From contig JAJYWN010000058.1 of NCBI GenBank assembly GCA_021791495.1, positions 48,259 through 87,685 on the forward strand: 39,427 nt of DNA, given 5' to 3'. This document shows positions 1-6,909 of the stretch, in pieces; positions within the stretch are counted from its first letter, which is position 1; every line of letters starts with the position of its first letter. Below the pieces are notes generated by a model, which did not search any database, was not told the DNA's origin, and worked only from the letters and a program-made list of their open reading frames with translations. Source of the DNA: Bacillota bacterium (GTDB lineage: Bacteria > Bacillota > Sulfobacillia > JAJYWN01). A program made the position numbers and the translations under genes.

Positions 1-56
1 GCTGGACGAGTCTATTATCCCAAGGGCCTAGACCGCTCCCTTCACCACCCACCCCA

Positions 57-83
57 GCATACAGAAGGTATGCTTGGCATACC
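57..83. promoter_or_regulatory. Interleaved inverted repeats upstream of first gene
   Basis: GCATAC (57-62) can pair with GTATGC (68-73). GGTATGC (67-73) can instead pair with GCATACC (77-83) across a 3-base loop. The shared middle arm makes two mutually exclusive hairpins or two overlapping operator half-sites. They lie 50-130 bases upstream of the first gene. No flanking promoter could be assigned, so an operator or attenuator role is inference only. Confidence 0.35.
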
Positions 84-188
84 CTGGCAACGGCGGTCCT
101 TACGCCAAACGGGGTTGGGGGGTGTCTTACCTTGGCAGGTAAAGCGCGGGAATCCTTGCTTGACGCCGGAGGGGCCGGAGGACAGGGA

Positions 189-545
189 GTGCAGTGGAAG
201 TGCATTGCCGCTGGCGTCATCGCCGCGTACGCGGTGTCACTGGTGGCGTCGGCCGTGGTGGGGGCCATGGTTTTACGGACCACGCTGGCCCAAGGCAACT
301 TGACGTCGGTCATGACCTGGATCGGGCAGGCCAGCATCTTGCTGGGCGCCTTCTATGCCGCCCGAAAAGCAAGGAGCGCGGGGATTGTCAACGGAGGCCT
401 GACCGGTTTATGCTACGTGGCGGTGACCTTCATCCTTGGAGCCTTGATTTTCCCTGAACCGTTCAACTTCGCCCTTTTCGGCCAGAGGCTTCTGGTGGGT
501 GTCATCGTTGGGGCGCTGGGTGGAACGGCGGGGGTAAGTCTCTAG
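189..545 (+). CDS. TIGR04086-like small membrane protein (YrzE type)
   Basis: A small integral membrane protein with about four hydrophobic helices: the segment beginning CIAAGVIAAY, then WIGQASILLGAFYAA, then CYVAVTFILGALIF, then LLVGVIVGALGGTAG. Gly-rich helices and an Ala/Arg loop after helix 2 resemble the TIGR04086 family of Firmicutes, whose function is unknown. I place the start at GTG 189 because GGAGGA lies six bases upstream and the resulting 118 residues suit the family. TTG 132, preceded by a G-run, would add 19 hydrophilic residues and is the alternative. A strong hairpin terminator follows, so it is probably not cotranscribed with the patatin gene. Confidence 0.7.
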   Translation: MQWKCIAAGVIAAYAVSLVASAVVGAMVLRTTLAQGNLTSVMTWIGQASILLGAFYAARKARSAGIVNGGLTGLCYVAVTFILGALIFPEPFNFALFGQRLLVGVIVGALGGTAGVSL

Positions 546-582
546 AAGCTCGAAGCGCCCGACGAGTACGCGACAAGCAGAG

Positions 583-624
583 GAAGCCGGGGCGGGGGAG
601 GGTACCCGCCGGCTTCTTCTATTT
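583..624 (+). terminator. Rho-independent terminator
   Basis: GAAGCCGG (583-590) pairs perfectly with CCGGCTTC (609-616). An inner GCGGG/CCCGC pairing is also possible, and the T-rich tail TTCTATTT follows. It separates the small membrane protein from the patatin gene. Confidence 0.75.
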
Positions 625-667
625 CCGGACGGTGGACAGGCTAGGCAAGGTTGGGAGGGACGGAGAG

Positions 668-1471
668 GTGCGGGTCGGTCTGGCCTTGGGTGGCGGGGCA
701 TCGCGCGGGTTCGCCCACATCGGTGTCCTTGAGGTCCTCGAACGCGAAGGGTTCCGGGCCGACATGGTGGCCGGGACCAGCGCGGGAGCCATGGTGGGCT
801 CCTGCTACGCGGCGGGAGTGCCCGTGGCCCGGCTGAAGGACGTGGCCATGCGGCTATCGCACGGCGGCTGGCTCAGTCTCTCCATGCCCGCTCTCAGCCG
901 CCAGGCCCTCCTCGACCTGCGACGCGCCCGCGGCCTTTTCCTTGACCTCTTCGGAAAGAAGAAGATCGAGGAGCTGCCGGTGCGCTTTTTTGCCGGTGTG
1001 TGCGACCTCAAGACGGGAGAAGAGATCTACCTCACCCGCGGCGACCTTGTCCGCGCCGTTCTGGCTTCCGCCGCGGTCCCCGGGGTCTTCCGGCCGACCC
1101 GGTGGGGCGAGCACCTTCTGGCCGACGGTAGCGTCCTGGCGAATGTGCCCGTACGCCCGCTTCTGGAGTACGAGGCCGACACCATTGTGGCCGTTGACCT
1201 GTTCGGCCACTACCGCCACGACCGTTACCCGGCCACGCTCTTGGAGGCGGGGACCTACTCCTTAGAGCTTATGCTGGGCCGAATGACTCACGACCAGCTG
1301 CAGCCCGCCGCGGAACGGTGCAACCTCATCGTCATCTCCCCCGACCTTCATGACATAAACATGGCCGCCATCGACCCCAAGGGGGCGGCCACTGCTATCG
1401 AACGGGGACAGATGGCGGCAGAGCTAACCCTCGACCGGCTGGCCGCCGCCGGCCTCCTGCACCGGACCTAG
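668..1471 (+). CDS. Patatin-like phospholipase family protein (RssA/YchK type)
   Basis: Predicted cytosolic serine acyl-hydrolase of about 267 residues. The N-terminal oxyanion motif GGGASRGFAHIG (residues 8-19) is followed by the nucleophile elbow GTSAG with Ser38. The catalytic Asp lies in ADGSVLANVPV (about Asp153). These are the three hallmarks of the patatin fold, and the length fits the short bacterial RssA-like subgroup. GTG 668 is preferred because GGAGGGA lies seven bases upstream; the GTG at 632 lacks an SD. The family hydrolyses acyl esters of phospholipids, but the substrate of RssA-like members is mostly unknown. It sits alone between a terminator and a wall-enzyme gene. Confidence 0.85.
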   Translation: MRVGLALGGGASRGFAHIGVLEVLEREGFRADMVAGTSAGAMVGSCYAAGVPVARLKDVAMRLSHGGWLSLSMPALSRQALLDLRRARGLFLDLFGKKKIEELPVRFFAGVCDLKTGEEIYLTRGDLVRAVLASAAVPGVFRPTRWGEHLLADGSVLANVPVRPLLEYEADTIVAVDLFGHYRHDRYPATLLEAGTYSLELMLGRMTHDQLQPAAERCNLIVISPDLHDINMAAIDPKGAATAIERGQMAAELTLDRLAAAGLLHRT

Positions 1472-1587
1472 ACCGGGAGCTGCACCCCTGCACCCGGACC
1501 TGGACCTGTCCACCTTCCGGTCATACTTGTCCATCCGGACGTATATAGATGGCCCTGGAAGACACTGGTCCCAGGGGGGCGGCGTGG

Positions 1588-2844
1588 ATGAGAAGGACGC
1601 TGACCGTGGCATTGGCCTCAGCGTTGATCCTGGCAGAGACTCTGGTCTACGGCCAGATCGTGGGCTGGGTGCTAGCTCTGGGCGCCGGTCAGGCAGGGTG
1701 GGTAGGAAGGATCAAGACCATACAGGCCGCGGCGGCGACGCAGGCGGCCCCAGCCCCCGACCCTCACCCACTGCTCCGACTTGGAGACCGCGGCAGCTCG
1801 GTGATCGTCCTGCAAACCGTCTTGAAAGAAGTAGGTTTGGACCCCGGGCCCATCGATGGCATTTTCGGGCCGCAGACGGAGAGGGCAGTTCGGGAGATGC
1901 AGAAGGCGGCCGGCCAGAAAGTGGACGGCGTGGCCAGACCCGAGACTTGGGAGTCTGTCGCTGTTCGCCGCCAGATCCGCGCCGGGGTCTGGCAGGTGAA
2001 ACCGGGGGAGAGCCTCTGGGCAATTTCGGCGCGCACCAGCATCCCTCTGGAAGATCTAGTGGCTTGGAACAAGCTGGCCGATCCTCGCTTGATTTGCTCC
2101 GGGCAGAAGATTGCCCTTAAGGCACCCCAGTCTGGATCGGGGGCAGCGGCGGCGCTGGATGCCATCGTGCCGCCGCCCTCCGCCGCCGACGGGGGCCTGA
2201 GGAATGGCGACGTGGCCGCCCCCGATGATTCCGAAGAGGATGTCGCCATCCCGGCCATGGCGCCGGCAGCCCCCAAGCGCTCCCCCCGGGTGGCCTTGAC
2301 CTTTGACGACGGCCCGACTCCGCAGACGGCCGCCATACTGAAAGCTCTGGCCGAATACGGTGCACCGGCGACCTTCTTCATGGTGGGGGAGAAGGCGGCG
2401 AACTACGCGACTATCGCCCGTTCGGTCACCCTGGCGGGGCAAGACGTCGGAAGTCACGGCTATCAGCACCGTGTGCTGACGGGGCTTTCCGAAAGCGACA
2501 TCATCACTGACGTGGCCAAGGCCCAAGGGATCATTTTCGCCGTTACCGGCCATCGTCCCCAGATGTTCCGCCCCCCCGGTGGAGCCAGCGACGCATCGGT
2601 TGCCGCTGCCCTTGAGAGGTTCGGTCTGACCACGGTCTACTGGTCCAATGCCTTCGGCGACGAAGAGGATGACCCCACCAAGGTCGCCGCGGATCTGCTG
2701 GGCACTACTCGTGACGGCGCCATCCTTATGCTACGCGAAACCAACCCGGCCGAGGTAGCCGCACTGCCGCTTTTCCTACAGGCCGCGCGCAAAGCGGGCA
2801 TCAGTTTTGTCCCCTTGGATGAAGTACTGTCTATCGATCGTTGA
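1588..2844 (+). CDS. Polysaccharide deacetylase family protein with PG-binding and LysM domains
   Basis: A cell-envelope protein of about 418 residues. In order: an N-terminal signal anchor (about 5-33), a PG_binding_1 domain (about 61-125, with PIDGIFGPQTERAV), a LysM domain (about 135-178, QVKPGESLWAI...), a low-complexity Ala/Asp linker (about 183-232), and a NodB/CE4 fold (about 234-410). CE4 motifs visible are TFDDGP (238-243), SHGYQH with metal ligands His290 and His294, and RPPGG (328-332). Family members deacetylate peptidoglycan GlcNAc or MurNAc. Motif 5, normally Leu-x-His-Asp, reads MLRE (381-384) here, so the usual catalytic His is absent and activity is uncertain. Start ATG 1588 has AGGGGGG eight bases upstream; ATG 1549 would add 13 polar residues before the anchor. 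Confidence 0.88.
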   Translation: MRRTLTVALASALILAETLVYGQIVGWVLALGAGQAGWVGRIKTIQAAAATQAAPAPDPHPLLRLGDRGSSVIVLQTVLKEVGLDPGPIDGIFGPQTERAVREMQKAAGQKVDGVARPETWESVAVRRQIRAGVWQVKPGESLWAISARTSIPLEDLVAWNKLADPRLICSGQKIALKAPQSGSGAAAALDAIVPPPSAADGGLRNGDVAAPDDSEEDVAIPAMAPAAPKRSPRVALTFDDGPTPQTAAILKALAEYGAPATFFMVGEKAANYATIARSVTLAGQDVGSHGYQHRVLTGLSESDIITDVAKAQGIIFAVTGHRPQMFRPPGGASDASVAAALERFGLTTVYWSNAFGDEEDDPTKVAADLLGTTRDGAILMLRETNPAEVAALPLFLQAARKAGISFVPLDEVLSIDR

Positions 2845-2859
2845 CGACATAAAACAACT

Positions 2860-2891
2860 GCGGCCGGACCAGAGGTTTCCGGTCCGGCCGC
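2860..2891. terminator. Bidirectional-type terminator hairpin between convergent genes
   Basis: A perfect 11-bp stem, GCGGCCGGACC (2860-2870) with GGTCCGGCCGC (2881-2891), has a 10-base loop. Read on the minus strand it is followed by AGTTGTTTTA, a U-rich tail, so it best serves the spore-protein gene. On the plus strand no T-run follows. It sits between two converging genes. Confidence 0.75.
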
Positions 2892-2947
2892 GTGTGCGGT
2901 GATCTGTTCGGCGCGAACTACACTTGCCCCTCAATAACGCCTGGTCG

Positions 2948-3181
2948 CTAGACCGGCGGGAGCTGTTCGCCGCGAGCCAGGGCTTCCTCGGCGTGCCGGA
3001 TCATAACTCGGACCATCCGGCCGCCAATGTTCCCACCGATGGCTCCCATATCCCGTGAAGGCATGTCGGCCCATCCCCGGCGCTGTATTTCGCCGGAAAG
3101 ACCAAGCTCAGACGCAATCTCGTATTTGAAACGGTTCAGAGTGTCTTGAGATAGAAGCTTCGCACCGTTGTTGTTCGCCAT
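2948..3181 (-). CDS. Alpha/beta-type small acid-soluble spore protein
   Basis: 77 residues with the SASP signature: FKYEIASELGL (residues 18-28) holds the Glu-Ile-Ala germination-protease site, and the second conserved block is GAIGGNIGGRMVRVMI. The family coats DNA in the dormant spore, converts it to an A-like form that resists UV and heat, and is degraded at germination. The start is clear: AGGAGGTGATTCGAC lies directly before the ATG on the minus strand. It is monocistronic with its own terminator. SigG control is expected for the family, but I could not assign convincing -35 and -10 boxes. It is the main evidence that the host sporulates. Confidence 0.95.
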   Translation of the reverse strand: MANNNGAKLLSQDTLNRFKYEIASELGLSGEIQRRGWADMPSRDMGAIGGNIGGRMVRVMIRHAEEALARGEQLPPV

Positions 3182-3254
3182 GTCGAATCACCTCCTCAAA
3201 CAACGTTAGCTTGTGACGGCGTGGCGGCGTTATGAACGACAGTGTTCGCCAGCC

Positions 3255-3273
3255 CAGCCATGGCCAATGGCTG
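3255..3273. repeat. Inverted repeat CAGCCAT/ATGGCTG
   Basis: CAGCCAT (3255-3261) and ATGGCTG (3267-3273) are perfect arms around GGCCA. The repeat lies about 75-90 bases upstream of the spore-protein start and about 100 bases before the zinc-ribbon gene. It may be an operator or an incidental hairpin. Confidence 0.3.
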
Positions 3274-3370
3274 AAAAACACGCCGTCTACATAACATGAA
3301 CTGGTGGCGTCCAAGCACCGGGAGGAAACAGGTGCCGCCCAGTAGAATGCAAGCGCCCGGAGGAGATACC

Positions 3371-3619
3371 ATGCCCATCCTTGAGTTCCATTGCCCGTCG
3401 TGCGACAGCCGGTTCGAGAAGCTGGTCCTGGGAAGCCTCCCACCCGATTTCGCCTGCCCGAAATGTGCCGGGAAGGAAGTCCGCCGCGTTTTCTCCCGGT
3501 TCGCGGCCACGGGCGGCGGTGGCGCGTTGGGAAACGGGGCAGGGGATTCCGGCACGGCTTCGGCCGGCGCTTCCGGATGTTCGGCTTGTTCATCTCGGAA
3601 CTGCGCCTCGTGCCACTGA
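3371..3619 (+). CDS. FmdB-type zinc ribbon protein
   Basis: 82 residues opening MPILEFHCPSC. Four cysteines form two CxxC knuckles (Cys8/Cys11 and Cys29/Cys32), as in FmdB-family regulatory zinc ribbons. A Gly/Ala/Ser-rich stretch follows, then a second Cys-rich tail (CSACSSRNCASCH), also usual in FmdB-like proteins. GGAGGAGA lies five bases before the ATG, which fixes the start; an in-frame upstream ATG at 3296 has no SD. FmdB was proposed to regulate formamidase or amidase genes, but most homologues have no proven role. No partner gene is adjacent. Confidence 0.85.
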   Translation: MPILEFHCPSCDSRFEKLVLGSLPPDFACPKCAGKEVRRVFSRFAATGGGGALGNGAGDSGTASAGASGCSACSSRNCASCH

Positions 3620-3662
3620 TCGTCCCTGGGTCCCCCGGGGATCCGACTCGCAAGACTCTGCC

Positions 3663-3683
3663 GGCCCCGGCCTGTCCGGGGCC
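3663..3683 (+). terminator. Hairpin after zinc ribbon gene
   Basis: GGCCCCGG (3663-3670) pairs with CCGGGGCC (3676-3683) over a 5-base loop. The downstream sequence TCAGCTTGTTG is only weakly T-rich, so terminator function is plausible but not certain. Confidence 0.45.
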
Positions 3684-4493
3684 TCAGCTTGTTGACAAAG
3701 AAGTCTGCCCGGCGCGAACCACCTCATCTCGTGTGAATCGTGGCGACCGATAAGGTTCGCGTGCCGTCGGTAATGGGGGGTGGGGGAGTATCCGTCGCCG
3801 TGGGATCGCGGGAGTCAATTCGGGATACTCTTCCATGACCAACAGAGTATCTTGGGTTTACCCCAGGCTTACCCCAGGGTATTGTGCTGGCGTTCATGGT
3901 GAGGCGGCACGTCTCTGGAGGCGAGGGAAGGACGGCCTTGCCTTCTTGCCCGCTGCTAGGAGGCATGAGTCCACTTTCGGGTTGGCGGACGGCGGACAAT
4001 CCGGGGCATGAGTGGGTTCCGACGGGGCCCGGGCAGGTTTCGACGGTTGGCGGCAGAGGCTCAAAAGGGTTTCCCGGTACCCCTTGGAGTATTCCAAATA
4101 CCCCCATGGGGTATGGTTCCACGGCAGGGGCCAAACCCAAGATACCTTGCTGTCGAACGAAAAGTGTCTGGGATTTACTCCACCCTTGCTTCTTCTGACC
4201 CACGGTCGAAGCCACGTCCGGAATAGCACTCAGGGGCCAGTTGCCCTGTCTGTCAACCATCTGGGACCCCGGCCGGGCCGGGGCCTTTCTCTTTGGCGCC
4301 GACCCCTTGAGATCCACCCGGCAAGGAAAAGCCGCGTTTCGGGCGAACTCTTTCTTGAACTGGCGGTTCGCCAGCCGCCGGTTCCCGTGTTGAAAACGAC
4401 AAAGAAACAAAAAAACAAGAAGACTAGGGACGGGGGACCAAACAGCAGCAACATCATGTTTGCCGACCCGCGCGCTAAAGAGGGAGGGTGCCG
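3684..4493. other. Gene-free region with several hairpins
   Basis: About 810 bases with no credible gene on either strand. Open frames here lack domains, SDs and coherent composition. Visible structures: GAGTATCC (3786-3793) with GGATACTC (3823-3830); an 11-bp G-U-tolerant stem, 3846-3856 with 3873-3883; tandem hairpins TTGGA/TCCAA (4084-4097) and ATACCCC/GGGGTAT (4098-4114); CTGGCG/CGCCAG (4360-4374); and a terminator-like hairpin at 4267-4283. The words GAGTAT and GGGTAT and their complements recur. An A-rich segment (about 4398-4425) precedes the redox operon. I cannot match it to a known riboswitch class. Confidence 0.5.
4267..4296 (+). terminator. Terminator-like hairpin upstream of redox operon
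   Basis: CCCCGGC (4267-4273) pairs with GCCGGGG (4277-4283) across a 3-base loop. CCTTTCTCTTT follows. It could end a leader transcript (attenuator) or a non-coding RNA from the region before it. No gene immediately upstream needs it. Confidence 0.45.
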
Positions 4494-4802
4494 GTGCGGA
4501 TCCAAGATCATCCCATTCTTGATTTCTCCAAGGGCCGCAAAGTCAGGTTCTGGTTCGAAGACCGCGAACTGGAAGGCTATGAGGGCGAGCCCATTGCCGC
4601 GGCTCTCCATGCCGCCGGTGTACGCGTCCTCAGTGAGAGTCCCGTGAGGCATCGGCCGAGGGGCTTTTTTTGTGCCATCGGCAACTGCTCATCGTGTCTG
4701 ATGACCGTCGACGGCCGCCCCAACGTACGCGTCTGCGTCGAAGCCCTGCACGAAGGCATGCGGGTGCAGAAGCAGCGCGGTGGACGGGGGGACCTGGCAT
4801 GA
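4494..4802 (+). CDS. (2Fe-2S)-binding subunit, HcnA-like, of amine/amino-acid dehydrogenase
   Basis: 102 residues forming a plant-ferredoxin-like domain with Cys60, Cys65, Cys68 and Cys81 (C-x4-C-x2-C-x12-C), the ligands of one 2Fe-2S cluster. The motif GYEGEPIAAALHAAGVRVL is typical of the small subunit of hydrogen cyanide synthase (HcnA), octopine oxidase and D-hydroxyproline dehydrogenase complexes. It would pass electrons between the two flavoprotein subunits encoded downstream. GTG 4494 is chosen because AGGGAGG lies six to seven bases upstream; the GTG at 4488 overlaps the SD. Its stop overlaps the next start (ATGA), implying translational coupling. It is the first gene of the redox operon. 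Confidence 0.85.
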   Translation: MRIQDHPILDFSKGRKVRFWFEDRELEGYEGEPIAAALHAAGVRVLSESPVRHRPRGFFCAIGNCSSCLMTVDGRPNVRVCVEALHEGMRVQKQRGGRGDLA

Positions 4803-6559
4803 GCGGGGGCCCGAAGAAGTACGACGCGATCGTGGTGGGCGCGGGGCCGGCAGGCCTCTCGGCCGCCGCTGAGTTGGGGCGGGCGGGCGCTCGGACACTG
4901 GTGCTGGACCGCGATACCAGACCGGGCGGTCAACTGGTCAAACAAACCCACAAGTTCTTCGGCTCCGAAAAGCAGCGGGCCGGGACCAGAGGTGTCGAAA
5001 TCGCCCGCCTCCTGCGCGAGGAAGTGGCGGCCTTGCCGGCGGTCGAGATGTGGTTGAACTCCACCGTCCTTGGGTTCTACAGTGACCGGGTTATCACGGT
5101 GGAGCGGGTGAAAGACGCGCCGGGCGAAGAGCGCCGGGAATGGCTGGAGAAAGTGACCGCCCCCGTCTTCGTCCTGGCCACCGGCGCCGCCGAGCGCTTC
5201 TTGCCTTTTCCCAACAACGACCTGCCGGGTATCTATGGGGCCGGTGCCGCGCAGACATTGATGAACGTGCATGGGGTCCGACCTGGGCGGCGCGTGGTCA
5301 TGGTGGGAGCCGGGAACATCGGGCTCATCGTCAGCTACCAATTGCTCCAGGCGGGCGTCGAAGTGGCCGCCATCGTCGAAGCGGCCCCGGTTATCGGCGG
5401 GTACCTTGTCCACGCCGCCAAGGTCCGGCGCGCCGGGGTCCCCATCCTGACATCCCATACGGTCAAGGAAGCCCACGGCCGCGAGGCCCTGGAGGGAGTC
5501 ACCGTCTGGCGGTTGGACGAGAAGTGGCAACCCGTTCCCGGAACGGAGAAGTACATTGCGGCCGACGTGCTCTGCCTGGCCACCGGGCTATCGCCCTTGG
5601 CCGAGCTGCTGTTCCAGGCAGGGTGCCAGATGGCCTATGTCCCCGAACTGGGCGGACATGTACCCGTGCACGGCGAAGACTTGGAAACGTCGGTGCCTGG
5701 GGTTTTCGTGGCCGGAGACGTCTCGGGCGTGGAAGAGGCCAGCGCCGCCATGGTGGAAGGCCATCTGGCCGGGTTGGGCGCCGCGGCCCGGCTGGGCCTG
5801 GTCCGAGATCTGGCAGCGGTCGCCGCCGGTTGGCGAGCCGAGCTTGCCTCGCTGCGGGCAGGGCCGTCGGGCGAAAAGATCCGGCGGGGGCTGGCTAAGC
5901 TGGCAGGCCAGACTGCCGGCATGGCCGCGTCGTCCCCGGCCGGCAGTCCGGTGTCGCCGGCCTCCGCACCGGCGGCCTCCGCACCGGCGGCCCCCCCACC
6001 GGCCACCTCGGCGCCCAAGCCAGGCAAGCCGGGGCGCACCTTGTCGCCACAGCTGACCTCCACCGGCGAGCCGGCCGCCTCCGAACTCGAGTCGTCCTTG
6101 CCGCCGGCCGACCGCCGTCGTCAGGGGCCCTACGCGGTCATCGAGTGCTTTCAGGAGATCCCGTGTGACCCTTGCCACAAGGCCTGCCGCACCGGCGCCA
6201 TCGGTCCCTTCCCCGATATCAACCTGACACCCGCCTATGAAGCGGCACACTGTAACGGCTGCGCGCTGTGCGTGGCCCAATGCCCCGGACTGGCCTGTTT
6301 CGTCGTGGACGAGAACTACTCCCCGTCGGAGGCACTGCTGAAGCTGCCCTACGAATTCCTGCCGCTCCCGGCGGCCGGGCACACGGTGGACCTCCTCGAC
6401 CGTACCGGGGCGCTGGTAGGTTCCGGGCGCGTCGTCCGCGTGGTGCGCAGCCGTTCGAAACTAGCGACGCCGGTGGTGTGGGTGACTGTCCCCAGTGAGA
6501 AAGTGGGGACCGTCCGCAACATCCGGGTCCCGGCGACGAAAGGAGGTGCGGCAGAGTGA
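4799..6559 (+). CDS. HcnB-like FAD/NAD(P) oxidoreductase with C-terminal 4Fe-4S domain
   Basis: 586 residues. The N-terminal FAD Rossmann motif is GAGPAGLSAA (14-23), a second dinucleotide motif is VMVGAGNIG (about 166-174), and the FAD-closing segment is VPGVFVAGDVSG. To about residue 370 it matches the alpha subunit of HcnB, octopine-oxidase and hydroxyproline-dehydrogenase systems. The C-terminus departs from these. A Pro/Ala-rich linker (about 375-437) built from short repeats leads to an Fe-S region starting about Cys450, with CDPCHKAC and CNGCALCVAQCP, then a small beta domain (VDLLDRTGALVGSG). The BFD-like domain usual at the HcnB C-terminus is the next gene. Overlaps at both ends (ATGA, GTGA) mark tight coupling. 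Substrate unknown. Confidence 0.85.
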   Translation: MSGGPKKYDAIVVGAGPAGLSAAAELGRAGARTLVLDRDTRPGGQLVKQTHKFFGSEKQRAGTRGVEIARLLREEVAALPAVEMWLNSTVLGFYSDRVITVERVKDAPGEERREWLEKVTAPVFVLATGAAERFLPFPNNDLPGIYGAGAAQTLMNVHGVRPGRRVVMVGAGNIGLIVSYQLLQAGVEVAAIVEAAPVIGGYLVHAAKVRRAGVPILTSHTVKEAHGREALEGVTVWRLDEKWQPVPGTEKYIAADVLCLATGLSPLAELLFQAGCQMAYVPELGGHVPVHGEDLETSVPGVFVAGDVSGVEEASAAMVEGHLAGLGAAARLGLVRDLAAVAAGWRAELASLRAGPSGEKIRRGLAKLAGQTAGMAASSPAGSPVSPASAPAASAPAAPPPATSAPKPGKPGRTLSPQLTSTGEPAASELESSLPPADRRRQGPYAVIECFQEIPCDPCHKACRTGAIGPFPDINLTPAYEAAHCNGCALCVAQCPGLACFVVDENYSPSEALLKLPYEFLPLPAAGHTVDLLDRTGALVGSGRVVRVVRSRSKLATPVVWVTVPSEKVGTVRNIRVPATKGGAAE

Positions 6560-6909
6560 GCGAAGGCGGGGAAAGGGACGAGAATACCATCATCTGCCGT
6601 TGCGAGGATATCAGCCTGGCGGATATCCGCCGGCTCGTGGAGCGCGGTTACACTACTATTGATGAGATAAAGCGCCTGTCGCGGACGGGGATGGGGCCGT
6701 GCCAGGGTAAGACCTGCCGCCTGCTCCTCATGCAGGAATTGGCCCGCGCCACAGGCAGGCCCCCCGGAGAAGTCGCCCTGGGGACCTTCCGGCCTCCGAC
6801 AAAGCCCTTCAAGCTGGGGCTCCTGGTTGGCAAAGAAGGGGAGACCCGCGATAGCCAGGATACCGGGGGCGGCGAGGACGACGGCGGCCAAGGGGGTGCG
6901 GCCCGATGA
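6556..6909 (+). CDS. BFD-like (2Fe-2S)-binding protein
   Basis: 117 residues. The N-terminal half is a bacterioferritin-associated-ferredoxin-like domain with C-x-C (Cys14, Cys16) and C-x4-C (Cys49, Cys54 in GPCQGKTC), predicted to hold one 2Fe-2S cluster. The RPPTKPFKLG segment (about residue 76 on) resembles the end of HcnB-type subunits, where this domain is normally fused. Here it is free-standing. The hydrophilic Gly/Asp tail (about 92-117) is probably disordered. GTG 6556 overlaps the previous stop and its own stop overlaps the next ATG, so it belongs to the same complex. Electron relay between flavin subunits is inferred from the family. Confidence 0.85.
   Translation: MSEGGERDENTIICRCEDISLADIRRLVERGYTTIDEIKRLSRTGMGPCQGKTCRLLLMQELARATGRPPGEVALGTFRPPTKPFKLGLLVGKEGETRDSQDTGGGEDDGGQGGAAR

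Noticed and set aside
3182-3330. SigG promoter for the spore-protein gene
   Set aside because: SigG control is expected for the family, but no pair of boxes at correct spacing was convincing, so none is annotated.
3724-4410. 228-codon minus-strand open frame in the gene-free region
   Set aside because: Composition is Pro/Arg/Gly-rich without domains, no SD precedes its start, and the hairpins interrupt it. It looks like chance openness in G+C-rich DNA.
5940-6010. Short direct repeats in the HcnB-like gene, considered as a tandem repeat locus
   Set aside because: Two copies of about 15 bases encode the Pro/Ala linker. This is ordinary low-complexity coding sequence, not a separate element.
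5588-6382. 264-codon minus-strand open frame opposite the HcnB-like gene
   Set aside because: It is the shadow of a strongly conserved flavoprotein and contains only repetitive Gly/Arg sequence opposite the Pro/Ala linker.
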